NCBI RefSeq assembly: GCF_900172315.1
Contig: NZ_FWFV01000002.1
Location: forward strand, 186,001-250,000
Source of the DNA: Palleronia marisminoris
Lineage (GTDB): Bacteria; Pseudomonadota; Alphaproteobacteria; Rhodobacterales; Rhodobacteraceae
Reading direction: 5' to 3'
DNA length: 64,000 nt
Translations under genes and position numbers: made by a program
Part shown: positions 34,991 to 43,023 of the stretch, piece by piece
How positions within the stretch are numbered: position 1 is the first letter of the stretch
Layout: each line of letters opens with the position of its first letter
Notes under the pieces: generated by a model
The model's database searches: none
Seen by the model: the letters and a program-made list of their open reading frames with translations, nothing else
What the model was told of the DNA's origin: nothing

Positions 34991-36096
34991 TGCAGAAGCT
35001 TCCCAAATGGGCCGATGTCGGCCTGATCCCCGCGATCAACCTCGCGCTTGCGCTGATCGTGTCGGGCCTTGTCGTCAGCCTGATCGGACAGGACCCGTTC
35101 GAGGCGCTGGCGATCATGGTCAGGGGCGCCGTCGGATCGACCTATGGCTGGGGCTACACCCTTTATTACGCGACGAACTTCGTGTTCACCGGCCTCGCCG
35201 TCGCGATCGCCTTCCACGCCAAGCTGTTCAACATCGGCGGCGAGGGGCAGGCGCAGCTGGGCAGCCTGGGCGTGGCACTCGTCTGCCTTGCGGTGCCGTG
35301 GCCGCACTGGACGCTGGCGTTGCCTTCCGCGATCGTCGGCGGCGCGCTGTTCGGGGCCGCTTGGGCGGCAATCCCGGGCTACCTGCAGGCCAAGCGCGGC
35401 AGCCACATCGTCATCACGACGATCATGTTCAACTTCATCGCCTCGGCGCTGCTGGTCTACCTGCTGGTGGGCGCACTGAAGGCGCCGGGCATGGCGCCCG
35501 AGACGGTGCGCTTTCCCGAGGGCGCGCGCCTGCCCTCGGCGCAGGAAATTCTGGCGGTGGTCGGCATCCCCTTCTCTCGCACGCCGCTGAACATCAGCTT
35601 CCTCGTGGCACTGATCGCCTGCTGGGGCGTATGGCTGCTGCTGTGGCGGATGCGGCTGGGCTACGAGATCCGGGCCTTCGGGCATTCCGAGCCGGCGGCA
35701 CGCTATGCCGGCATCTCTCCGCTGCGGATCACGATGCTGACCATGCTGATTTCGGGGGCGCTGGCCGGGTTGATGGGTATCAACGCCGTAATGGGCGAGC
35801 AGGAGCGGCTGCTGCAGGACAACGTGCTGGGCGCTGGTTTCGTCGGCATCGCGGTGGCGTTGATGGGGCGGTCGCACCCGGTGGGCGTGCTGCTGGCGGC
35901 GATCCTGTTCGGGGCGCTCTACCAGGGTGGGGCCGAGCTGGAGTTCGAGACGAGCGTGCCGCGCGAGATGGTCGTGGTGATCCAGGCGCTGGTGATCCTG
36001 TTCACAGGCGCGCTTGACGGGATGGTGCGGGGGCCGCTGGAGAAGAGCTTCCTCAGGTTCCGCAACAAGCCAAAGCCCGGCGTGCCCGCCGAATGA
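34990..36096 (+). CDS. Nucleoside ABC transporter permease, first subunit
   Basis: Membrane subunit of 368 aa of the BPD_transp_2 family with eight to ten helices. Conserved stretches include AKLFNIGGEGQAQLGSLGVA and YEIRAFGHSEPAARYAGIS, the latter the coupling region facing the ATPase. Its ATG shares a base with the ATPase stop. Pairs with the next gene to form the heteromeric channel. Confidence 0.88.
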   Translation: MQKLPKWADVGLIPAINLALALIVSGLVVSLIGQDPFEALAIMVRGAVGSTYGWGYTLYYATNFVFTGLAVAIAFHAKLFNIGGEGQAQLGSLGVALVCLAVPWPHWTLALPSAIVGGALFGAAWAAIPGYLQAKRGSHIVITTIMFNFIASALLVYLLVGALKAPGMAPETVRFPEGARLPSAQEILAVVGIPFSRTPLNISFLVALIACWGVWLLLWRMRLGYEIRAFGHSEPAARYAGISPLRITMLTMLISGALAGLMGINAVMGEQERLLQDNVLGAGFVGIAVALMGRSHPVGVLLAAILFGALYQGGAELEFETSVPREMVVVIQALVILFTGALDGMVRGPLEKSFLRFRNKPKPGVPAE

Positions 36097-36126
36097 CCGT
36101 CGCCACAGGGCGCAGAGAGGCCTGAC

Positions 36127-37092
36127 ATGAGCTTTTTCGACATCATCCAGATCCTCGATTCCACCATCCGGCTGGCCACGCCGCTGTTGCTGGCCTGCCT
36201 TGCGGGGCTGTTCAGCGAGCGGTCGGGCATCGTCGACATCGGGCTGGAGGGGAAGATGCTGGTCGCGGCGTTCTTCTCGGCCGCCGTGGCCGCGCTGACA
36301 GGGGACGTCTGGCTGGGGATGCTGGCCGGGATTGCGGCGTCGATGGTGTTCGCGCTGATCCACGGGGTCGCCTCGATCACTTTCCGGGGGGATCAGCTGA
36401 TCTCGGGCGTGGCGATCAACTTCCTTGCCGCGGGGATGACGGTGCTGATCGCGCAGGACTGGTTTCAGCAGGGCTCGCGCACCCCGGCCCTGACCGGCGA
36501 GGCGCGGTTCGACACGCTCGACCTGCCCTTTGCCGAGGCGCTGTCGGGTGTGCCGTTCCTGGGGCCGCTTTATGCCGATGCGCTGTCGGGGCACACGATC
36601 CTGGTCTATGTCGGGTTCCTTGCGGTGCCGGCGACGTGGTGGGTGCTGTTCCGCACGCGGTTCGGGTTGCGCCTGCGCGCCGTGGGCGAGAATCCGGGTG
36701 CGGTGGACACGGCCGGCGTCTCGGTGAACCGGCTGCGCTATGCGGCGGTGCTGATCGCAGGCCTGCTATGCGGGTTGGCGGGCGCCTACCTGGCCACCGG
36801 GCTGGCCGCCGGCTTCACCAAGGACATGACGGCGGGGCGGGGCTTCATCGCGCTGGCGGCGCTGATCTTCGCCAAGTGGCGGCCGTGGTATGCGCTGTTC
36901 GCCTGCCTGCTGTTCGGGTTCCTGCAGGCGCTGTCGAACCGGTATTCGACGCTGGACCTCGGCCTGATCGAGATCCCCAACGCCTTCGTCCTCGCCCTGC
37001 CCTACATCCTGACCGTCGTGATCCTGGCCGGGTTCGTCGGACGGGCCACCCCGCCGCGCGCCGGCGGCGAACCCTACATCAAGGAGCGCTGA
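36127..37092 (+). CDS. Nucleoside ABC transporter permease, second subunit
   Basis: Second BPD_transp_2 permease, 321 aa. It has ERSGIVDIGLEGKMLVAAFF near the N-terminus and LRLRAVGENPGAVDTAGVS as the ATPase-coupling loop, the typical partner of the longer permease upstream. AGAGAGG precedes ATG 36127. Three bases separate it from the phosphorylase gene. Confidence 0.88.
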   Translation: MSFFDIIQILDSTIRLATPLLLACLAGLFSERSGIVDIGLEGKMLVAAFFSAAVAALTGDVWLGMLAGIAASMVFALIHGVASITFRGDQLISGVAINFLAAGMTVLIAQDWFQQGSRTPALTGEARFDTLDLPFAEALSGVPFLGPLYADALSGHTILVYVGFLAVPATWWVLFRTRFGLRLRAVGENPGAVDTAGVSVNRLRYAAVLIAGLLCGLAGAYLATGLAAGFTKDMTAGRGFIALAALIFAKWRPWYALFACLLFGFLQALSNRYSTLDLGLIEIPNAFVLALPYILTVVILAGFVGRATPPRAGGEPYIKER

Positions 37093-37095
37093 TCC

Positions 37096-37902
37096 ATGCC
37101 CGACCGCGAAACCGCCGACCTCGTCCGCTTCATCCAGGACCGCGCCGGGGCCGAGCCGGTCAAGCTGGGCCTGATCCTGGGGTCGGGGCTTGGCCATGTC
37201 GCGCAGGCGGTCGACGGCGTGTCGATCCCCTACGATCAGCTTCCGGGCTTCCCCCATGCCGGCGTCTCGGGACACTCTCCCGAATTGACGATCGGCACGC
37301 TCGAGGGGCAACGGGTCGCCGTTCTTGGCGGGCGGGCGCATTATTACGAAAAGGGCGACCCGCGGGCGATGCGCCTGCCGCTGGAGGTGCTGGCGGCGCT
37401 GGGGGCCGACACGCTGATCCTGACGAATGCGGCGGGATCGCTGGCCCCCGAGATGGCGACGGGGTCGATCATGATCCTCTCGGACCACATCAACTTCTCG
37501 GGCCTGAACCCGTTGATCGGCGAACCGACCGACAGCCGCTTCGTTCCGATGACCGACGCCTACGATCCGGACTTGCGCCGCCTCTTGCGCCGCGCGGCGC
37601 TGGACACGGGAACGCCGGCCTTCGAGGGCGTCTATGCCTGGTATTCCGGCCCCTCGTTCGAGACCCCCTCCGAGATCCGGGCGATCCGCACGCTGGGGGC
37701 CGATGCCGTGGGCATGTCCACCGTGCCCGAGGTGATCCTCGCGCGCTACCTGGGGCTGCGCGTGGCGGCGATCTCGGCGATCACCAACATGGCGGCGGGG
37801 CTATCGGCAGAGAAGATCGGCCATGCGCATACGAAAGAGATGGCGCCGCTGGGGGCCGCCAAGCTGGAAACCGTGATCCGGCGGACGCTCGCCGCTTTCT
37901 AG
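37096..37902 (+). CDS. Purine nucleoside phosphorylase
   Basis: Trimeric-type purine nucleoside phosphorylase of 268 aa, cleaving inosine/guanosine (or relatives) with phosphate to free base and ribose-1-phosphate. Motifs: LILGSGLGHVAQAV (phosphate loop), GRAHYYEKGDPRAMRLP, LTNAAGSLAPEM, and ITNMAAGLSAEKIGHAH, with the base-contacting Asn-type loop. It ends the nucleoside importer operon, so import and first catabolic step are coupled. GGAGCG precedes the ATG. Confidence 0.92.
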   Translation: MPDRETADLVRFIQDRAGAEPVKLGLILGSGLGHVAQAVDGVSIPYDQLPGFPHAGVSGHSPELTIGTLEGQRVAVLGGRAHYYEKGDPRAMRLPLEVLAALGADTLILTNAAGSLAPEMATGSIMILSDHINFSGLNPLIGEPTDSRFVPMTDAYDPDLRRLLRRAALDTGTPAFEGVYAWYSGPSFETPSEIRAIRTLGADAVGMSTVPEVILARYLGLRVAAISAITNMAAGLSAEKIGHAHTKEMAPLGAAKLETVIRRTLAAF

Positions 37903-37974
37903 GGTTCCGCTATGTCTGGCGCGGCCTGACGGATCGTGAGACAGGGATAGGCATCGACGGCACGAGGCGCGCCC

Positions 37975-38886
37975 TTGCAGATCTACCTTCCCATCGCCGA
38001 AGTCTCGGTCAACGCGTTCCTGATCCTCGGGATCGGGGGCGTGGTCGGCATCCTGTCGGGCATGTTCGGCGTGGGCGGAGGTTTTCTGATCACGCCGATG
38101 CTGTTCTTCGTCGGCATCCCGCCGGCGGTCGCGGTGGCGACCTCTGCGAACCAGATCGTGGCATCGTCGATGTCCGCCGTTCTTGCCCATATCAAGCGGC
38201 GCACGGTCGATTTCCGGATGGGATGCGTGCTTCTGGCGGGTGGCCTTGCGGGATCGGCCGTCGGAGTGTGGATCTTCACCATGCTGCGCCAGCTGGGCCA
38301 GGTCGATCTGTTGGTGAACCTTTGCTATGTCGTGTTTCTCGGGATCATCGGCGGGCTGATGTTCATCGAAAGCCTCAACGCGATCCGCTCGTCCCGCTCG
38401 GGCAAGCGGCAGCCGCGGCGGCGGCACAACTGGATCCATGCGCTGCCGCTGAAGGTGAAGTTCCGGACCTCAGGCCTTTATATTTCCGTGATCCCGCCGG
38501 TGCTCGTGGGGATGGCGGTCGGCGTGCTCGCCGCGGTCATGGGCGTGGGCGGCGGGTTCATCATGGTCCCGGCGATGATCTACCTGCTGGGAATGCCGAC
38601 CAAAGTCGTGATCGGGACGTCGCTGTTCCAGATCATCTTCGTGACCGCCTTCACCACCCTGCTGCACGCCACGACGAACTACAGCGTGGACATGATGCTG
38701 GCGCTGCTACTGCTGTTCGGTGGCGTCGTCGGCGCGCAGGTCGGCACCCGGATGGGGTCCCGCCTGAAGGCCGAGCAGCTGCGCATTCTGCTGGCCGCCC
38801 TCGTCCTCGCGGTCTGCGGAAAGCTGGCGCTGGACCTGCTGCTGCGCCCGGACGAGCTCTATTCCATCGGGCTGGCGGGGGCGTGA
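37975..38886 (+). CDS. TauE/SafE-family sulfite/organosulfonate exporter
   Basis: Membrane protein of 303 aa with two TauE repeats, each opening with a glycine-rich turn: GMFGVGGGFLITPML and AVMGVGGGFIMVPAM. A TTG start at 37975 is used; GAGG lies seven bases upstream. Members export sulfite, sulfoacetate or similar anions. Its TGA shares one base with the ATG of the TIGR02186 gene, a pairing seen in many alphaproteobacteria, which suggests the two proteins work together. Confidence 0.85.
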   Translation: MQIYLPIAEVSVNAFLILGIGGVVGILSGMFGVGGGFLITPMLFFVGIPPAVAVATSANQIVASSMSAVLAHIKRRTVDFRMGCVLLAGGLAGSAVGVWIFTMLRQLGQVDLLVNLCYVVFLGIIGGLMFIESLNAIRSSRSGKRQPRRRHNWIHALPLKVKFRTSGLYISVIPPVLVGMAVGVLAAVMGVGGGFIMVPAMIYLLGMPTKVVIGTSLFQIIFVTAFTTLLHATTNYSVDMMLALLLLFGGVVGAQVGTRMGSRLKAEQLRILLAALVLAVCGKLALDLLLRPDELYSIGLAGA

Positions 38887-39638
38887 TGGTCCGGCTCGTC
38901 CTCGCCCTCATCCTCTTTGCCCTGCCCGTCCCGGCGCAGGAGATCGTGGCCGGGCTCAGCCAGAACCGCATCTCGATCTCCACGAATTTTGACGGCTCGG
39001 AGATCCTTCTGTTCGGCGCGCTGAAGCAGGGTGCAAATCCATCAGACCCGGACAGCGGCGTCATCATCACGCTGGAGGGGCCGCGGGTTCCGCTGACCGT
39101 CCGCCGCAAGGACCGAGTCGGTCCCATCTGGGTGAATCGCAGCTCGGTCGAGGTCGATGCCGCCCCCAGCTTCTATGCGGTGAACACCTCGGCCCCGCTG
39201 GAGCGTATCCTGAACTTCACTGCAGACCTGCGGCACGAGATCACGGTGGGCGAGGCCATCCGCTCGGTCGGCGCGCCACCCGACATCTCCGACAGCCTCG
39301 CTTTCACCGAAGCGCTGATCCGCATCCGGGAAGAAAACGGCCTCTACCAGACCAATATCGATGCGGTGACGGTGCGCGAAGAGACGCTGTTCAACACGTC
39401 CTTCATCCTGCCGGCAAACCTGGTCGAGGGCGTCTACACAGCCCGCCTGTTCCTCACCTCGGACGGAGAGGTCGTCACCCAATCGTCACAGACGATCTAT
39501 GTTGAGAAAGTCGGGCTGGAGAGGTTCCTCTATACCCTCGCGCACGAACAGCCGCTGGCCTACGGGTTCCTGTCCCTCGCCATCGCGATCGCCGCGGGCT
39601 GGGGCGCTTCGGCCGTGTTCCGCTACATTCAGTCCTGA
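38886..39638 (+). CDS. TIGR02186-family periplasmic/membrane protein
   Basis: Protein of 250 aa with a signal peptide (VRLVLALILFALPVPAQ), a periplasmic beta-rich domain and one C-terminal membrane helix (FLSLAIAIAAGWGASAVF). It matches the alphaproteobacterial family TIGR02186/PF09608, usually coded next to TauE exporters. No enzyme motif is visible; a partner role for the exporter is inferred from coupling. Its end overlaps the convergent helicase gene by ten bases. Confidence 0.82.
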   Translation: MVRLVLALILFALPVPAQEIVAGLSQNRISISTNFDGSEILLFGALKQGANPSDPDSGVIITLEGPRVPLTVRRKDRVGPIWVNRSSVEVDAAPSFYAVNTSAPLERILNFTADLRHEITVGEAIRSVGAPPDISDSLAFTEALIRIREENGLYQTNIDAVTVREETLFNTSFILPANLVEGVYTARLFLTSDGEVVTQSSQTIYVEKVGLERFLYTLAHEQPLAYGFLSLAIAIAAGWGASAVFRYIQS

Positions 39639-41164
39639 TCGTCCGGCTCCAGCGTCAGCGGAGCGGGCGTCGCGTTCAGATCGTCGATGGACAATGCGTC
39701 AGGCGGACGCGCGAGGCGATTGCGCATCACCCAGAACAGGCGCGTTTCGGCCCGGGTGATCGCCACATAGGCGAGACGCTTCCACAGGGGCTGCCCGGCC
39801 TCGACCCGGCCGACCCGCGCGGCGGCCCAGAGGTCGGGAGCAAAGACCTGAACCTCGGGCCATTGCGACCCTTGCGCCTTGTGGATCGTGACGGCGGCGC
39901 CGTGCAGAAACGCGGCCCCCATGCGGGCGGCGAAGGGGATGAAGGGTTCTTCCTCGTCCGGCATCTCGATCTTGACGATCGAGGCGACGTTGACCCGCGG
40001 ATCAGGTGCGCCGACGACGTGGAGGCGCGAGAAGCCCGGCTTCTTCCCCTCGCCCAGGTAGATCACCTGCGCGCCCTTGATGAGGCCCCGCGCCTCGAGG
40101 TCGATGCGCTTTTTGCGGTGCTTCAGGGGCAGCTCGATCCCGTCGCAGATCAGCGGTTCGCCCGGCAGCAGCGCGTCGGCGGGGGCGCCGTAGGCAGCAC
40201 GGAAGGCGTGGATCAGGCGGATCCGCGTGGCGTTGCGCCAGACGAGCACGGGGGAGCGCGCCATCTTGGCGGCCTCGACCCGGCCCGCCATGACGACGCG
40301 GTCATCCTTGGCGGCGGCGTCCTCGACCATCTTCTCGAACGCCTCGAAGGTGAGGTCGGGATCGGCGAGCGCGTGGGCGAGGTCGAGGATCGGGTTGCCC
40401 GCTTCTTGCCGGTGAACCCGGCTGAGATGCACGACACGCTCGGGCGGCAGATCGTCGAACACCATGCTGCCGGACTGCTGCACAGGGGCAAGCTGCGCGG
40501 GGTCGCCGAAGAGAAGGAGCGTGGGAAAGATCTCTTGCAGATCCTCGAACTGGCGCTTGTCGAGCATCGAGGATTCATCGACCATCCCGATGTCCAGCGG
40601 CTCGTCCCGCCGCTTCCAGCCCGAGATGAAGTCCGATCCGCGCAGGCCCGCGGCGGCCAAAGCGCCGGGGACCGAGTTCATCTGCTGATAGAAGGCGTAG
40701 GCGCGGTCCAGCGCCTGTTCGGTCATGCCCTCGATCTCGACCTCGGGGCGGTCACCCTGCCCCGACAGCCACTCGGCGATGCGCTCGTATTCCGGGGCAT
40801 ACACGGGGGTGTAGAGGATGCGGTGGATCGTGGTGGCCGGGACGCCGCGGCTGCGCAGGACGCTCGCGGCCTTGTTCGTGGGCGACAGGATCGCGAGGGT
40901 GCGGTGATCGCGCCGCCGCCGTGCCTCGTAATCGCCCGAGATCACCTTGACGCCGGCATCGGACAGAGCGCGGTAGAGGGTCGACAGGAGCATCGTCTTG
41001 CCCGAGCCGGCCTTGCCGGTCACGCCCATGACGGACGAGCGGCCCTCTTGCAGCGGGGTCAGCTTGGTATTCGCCAGATCGACGCCTGCGCTGCGGAGAA
41101 GGTCGCCGACCATCGCCTCGGCACGGGCCTGGTCGGGTGAGAGAACGGGAAGAGGCTCGGCCAT
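39629..41164 (-). CDS. RecD-like ATP-dependent DNA helicase
   Basis: Superfamily 1 helicase of 511 aa. Walker A VTGKAGSGKTMLLSTL is near residues 48-63, motif Ia ILSPTNKAASVLRSRGV, Walker B GMVDESSMLD, motif III LLLFGDPAQLAPVQQSG, motif V/VI GAAVTIHKAQGSQWPEV and LAYVAITRAETRLFWV. It resembles RecD2/UvrD-C type helicases but lacks RecD2's long N-terminal region. No RecB or RecC neighbour. Role probably in DNA repair. It lies 42 bases after luxI on the same strand. Confidence 0.87.
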   Translation of the reverse strand: MAEPLPVLSPDQARAEAMVGDLLRSAGVDLANTKLTPLQEGRSSVMGVTGKAGSGKTMLLSTLYRALSDAGVKVISGDYEARRRRDHRTLAILSPTNKAASVLRSRGVPATTIHRILYTPVYAPEYERIAEWLSGQGDRPEVEIEGMTEQALDRAYAFYQQMNSVPGALAAAGLRGSDFISGWKRRDEPLDIGMVDESSMLDKRQFEDLQEIFPTLLLFGDPAQLAPVQQSGSMVFDDLPPERVVHLSRVHRQEAGNPILDLAHALADPDLTFEAFEKMVEDAAAKDDRVVMAGRVEAAKMARSPVLVWRNATRIRLIHAFRAAYGAPADALLPGEPLICDGIELPLKHRKKRIDLEARGLIKGAQVIYLGEGKKPGFSRLHVVGAPDPRVNVASIVKIEMPDEEEPFIPFAARMGAAFLHGAAVTIHKAQGSQWPEVQVFAPDLWAAARVGRVEAGQPLWKRLAYVAITRAETRLFWVMRNRLARPPDALSIDDLNATPAPLTLEPDDQD

Positions 41165-41206
41165 GGCCTCCGGCTTATCCGCTGCCGGAGGCCGTGCCTA
41201 GGCCCG

Positions 41207-41842
41207 TCAGGCGGCTTTCAACGTGGTCCCACCGGGTTCACGGAAGGCCGCGTGGAACCATGCCTCCGACTGCTCGGCCGTGATGCCCGCCCGGCGCATC
41301 AGCTTGGCATGGGCGGAACCCGTGAACTCCCACAGGCCGACGCCGATGGCGTCCGGGCCGTCGCCGGACATGCCCAGGATGTCGGGCGACCCGCCCAGCA
41401 TCTTGTAGACGCGAATCATCCGTGCGTCGAAGACACCGACGAAGTGATCCAGGTAGAATCCGCGGAGAATTTCGCCGCCTGCAAGCATCAACGCGGCCGA
41501 AACACGAGGCGAGGCGTCGGGCGCCAGGCAGAACCGGGTGCATTCCCAGATCAGCGGGCTCTCGATGCGGACACCGTCGGTGAGGTTCAGGAAATGCTCG
41601 TTCACCATCGTGCGGCCGGTGGTGGGCAGGAACCGCATTGAGCCGCCATGGGTGCCGTCGGGCTGCTCCCAGATCACGTAGAGCGGGTTCAGCACGTCGT
41701 ACTGGTCGCGCTCGTGGCCATTCTCGTCCACGGTGACGTCCCAGCCCATGCGGTCGTGGAACTGCGCGGCGCGGTCGCGGAACATGCTGTCGGCGAGGAC
41801 GGGGTGGTTGGCGAGCTCGGTGGCGTAGAGGTAGCGGATCAT
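41207..41842 (-). CDS. luxI: LuxI-type acyl-homoserine lactone synthase
   Basis: Autoinducer synthase of 211 aa. All landmark residues are in place: Arg, Phe and Trp in MFRDRAAQFHDRMGWDV, both Asp in HERDQYDVLNPLYVIW, Arg in GGSMRFLP, Phe in VNEHFL, and Glu and Arg in WECTRFC. It should make an N-acyl-homoserine lactone from SAM and an acyl carrier protein or CoA substrate; acyl length cannot be predicted. AGGAGA lies seven bases ahead of ATG 41842. Downstream of luxR on the same strand with an 88-base gap. Confidence 0.95.
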   Translation of the reverse strand: MIRYLYATELANHPVLADSMFRDRAAQFHDRMGWDVTVDENGHERDQYDVLNPLYVIWEQPDGTHGGSMRFLPTTGRTMVNEHFLNLTDGVRIESPLIWECTRFCLAPDASPRVSAALMLAGGEILRGFYLDHFVGVFDARMIRVYKMLGGSPDILGMSGDGPDAIGVGLWEFTGSAHAKLMRRAGITAEQSEAWFHAAFREPGGTTLKAA

Positions 41843-41888
41843 CGGGGTGTCTCCTGGGCGGGCTGGAATGTCCCCATTCAGCCCAGGA

Positions 41889-41902
41889 GCGGTTAAGCGT
41901 TC
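41889..41902. promoter_or_regulatory. Shared 14-base element upstream of luxI
   Basis: GCGGTTAAGCGTTC on the plus strand, 47-60 bases before the luxI start. The identical 14 bases occur on the opposite strand at 42925-42938, ahead of the small ORF that opens the luxR unit. The gap also has a GGTTAACC palindrome at 41922-41929. Confidence 0.4.
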
Positions 41903-41930
41903 CGGGTGCCGCCGCGCCCCGGGTTAACCA

Positions 41931-42665
41931 TCAGGTAAGGATAAGGCCCAGGCGGACCGCCTTGGCGATAGCCCCGGTGGTGTTCGCGGCGCCCAGCTTG
42001 TGCCGTGCGCTTTCGATATAGACGCGCAAGGTATGCTCGGAGATGCCCAGCTGGTCCGCGACCCGAGCGCGACTGATTCCCATCGCCAGGTATTTCAGCG
42101 CATCCGTTTCCCGCGGGGACAATGACACTTCTTCGGACGTGTCGAGGTATCCGCAGACCTCGAGCACCTTTCGATTAACGAAATGCCCCAGCAGAATCAG
42201 GGCGCGGCCGGTGCGATCCTTGAACAGATCCCAATCTTCCTGGCTGCCTTCGAGCGTGACCGTGAGGTGGGCAAATTGGGCGCGCGGTCCGTGAATGGGA
42301 ATGGTCAGGCCATTGTTGCCAAGACTGAAGCGTTGGGCATCCGCGGCCAGCTTCTGCGCGCGCTTCCCGCTCCAGTCGAGATGCGCCCATTCGAAGGCGT
42401 GGAAGCCCTGCGAGGCCGCCCGGATTACCGGGTCCACCGCCTGGAAGTTTTCGGCCATGTAATGCGCGCGCCACGCGTGGGTGTAGGTTCCGGCGCCGAC
42501 CAACTCGCCACCCGTGTTCACCCAGTGATAGAGCAGATGGGTAGCTCTGATCTCGTCCCGAACCTGCGCGATCCGAGTTTCGAGTTCCGGGATGCTCCTT
42601 GCCCCGTCCATGTCCTCGATCGCGGCGGCGACCGCGTCGTCAGGCGACAGTATCTCCAAGAGCAT
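41931..42665 (-). CDS. luxR: LuxR-family quorum-sensing transcriptional regulator
   Basis: Regulator of 244 aa with an N-terminal autoinducer-binding domain and a C-terminal LuxR helix-turn-helix. The binding pocket looks intact: Trp and Tyr in HAWRAHYMAENF, Asp-Pro in QAVDPVIRAA, Trp in FHAFEWAHLDW and Gly in LGNNGLTIPI. The HTH reads VADQLGISEHTLRVYIESAR. ATG 42665 has GGAGGG upstream and is preferred to a start six codons earlier. Encoded between a small ORF and luxI. Confidence 0.93.
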   Translation of the reverse strand: MLLEILSPDDAVAAAIEDMDGARSIPELETRIAQVRDEIRATHLLYHWVNTGGELVGAGTYTHAWRAHYMAENFQAVDPVIRAASQGFHAFEWAHLDWSGKRAQKLAADAQRFSLGNNGLTIPIHGPRAQFAHLTVTLEGSQEDWDLFKDRTGRALILLGHFVNRKVLEVCGYLDTSEEVSLSPRETDALKYLAMGISRARVADQLGISEHTLRVYIESARHKLGAANTTGAIAKAVRLGLILT

Positions 42666-42709
42666 CGGCTCCCTCCATTGCACAGACGGAGCCCTCGTTC
42701 GAATATGCC

Positions 42710-42898
42710 TCAGGCGAGCTTGACGCTCCGACCTGCAGGCCCGGCGGAGACGCTTCGCGACTTGCTTTCACCGCGTCCCAGGCTCGACCGCGCCACGACC
42801 GTGGTCTCGTCGAGCTTCGACACGAGGTCCTCGAGACCGTTGAGCGCCGCGAACTCCCGCAGGTCATTCAAAACCTGGATCATCCAATCTTGTTTCAT
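42710..42898 (-). CDS. Small conserved-type protein upstream of luxR
   Basis: A 62-aa protein starting MKQDWMIQVLNDLREFAALN, with an amphipathic helical first half and a basic, Ser-rich tail. AGGAGAG is seven bases before the ATG, which strongly supports translation. It precedes luxR by 44 bases, so it is probably the first gene of the quorum-sensing unit. I recall similar short ORFs by luxR genes in other roseobacters, but no function is known to me. It could be a small modulator of LuxR. Confidence 0.72.
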   Translation of the reverse strand: MKQDWMIQVLNDLREFAALNGLEDLVSKLDETTVVARSSLGRGESKSRSVSAGPAGRSVKLA

Positions 42899-42919
42899 AG
42901 CGAAACTCTCCTGAAATGC

Positions 42920-42938
42920 CTAACGAACGCTTAACCGC
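42920..42938. promoter_or_regulatory. Shared 14-base element and CtrA-like box upstream of the luxR unit
   Basis: GAACGCTTAACCGC at 42925-42938 is the reverse complement of the element at 41889-41902. It overlaps CTAA-N7-TTAA (42920-42934), one mismatch from the CtrA consensus TTAA-N7-TTAA. It lies 22-40 bases before the start of the small ORF. Confidence 0.4.
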
Positions 42939-43023
42939 GGCCTGTTCATTTCTACCTTAATGTTTCGTGCACGGAGCGAACCTCACCAATATGGGGGAGG
43001 TCGGAAGGCAGGAGAGGCGAAGC

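Noticed and set aside
41922-41929. GGTTAACC between luxR and luxI as a lux box
   Set aside because: Eight bases only; does not fit the CTG-N10-CAG lux-box pattern.
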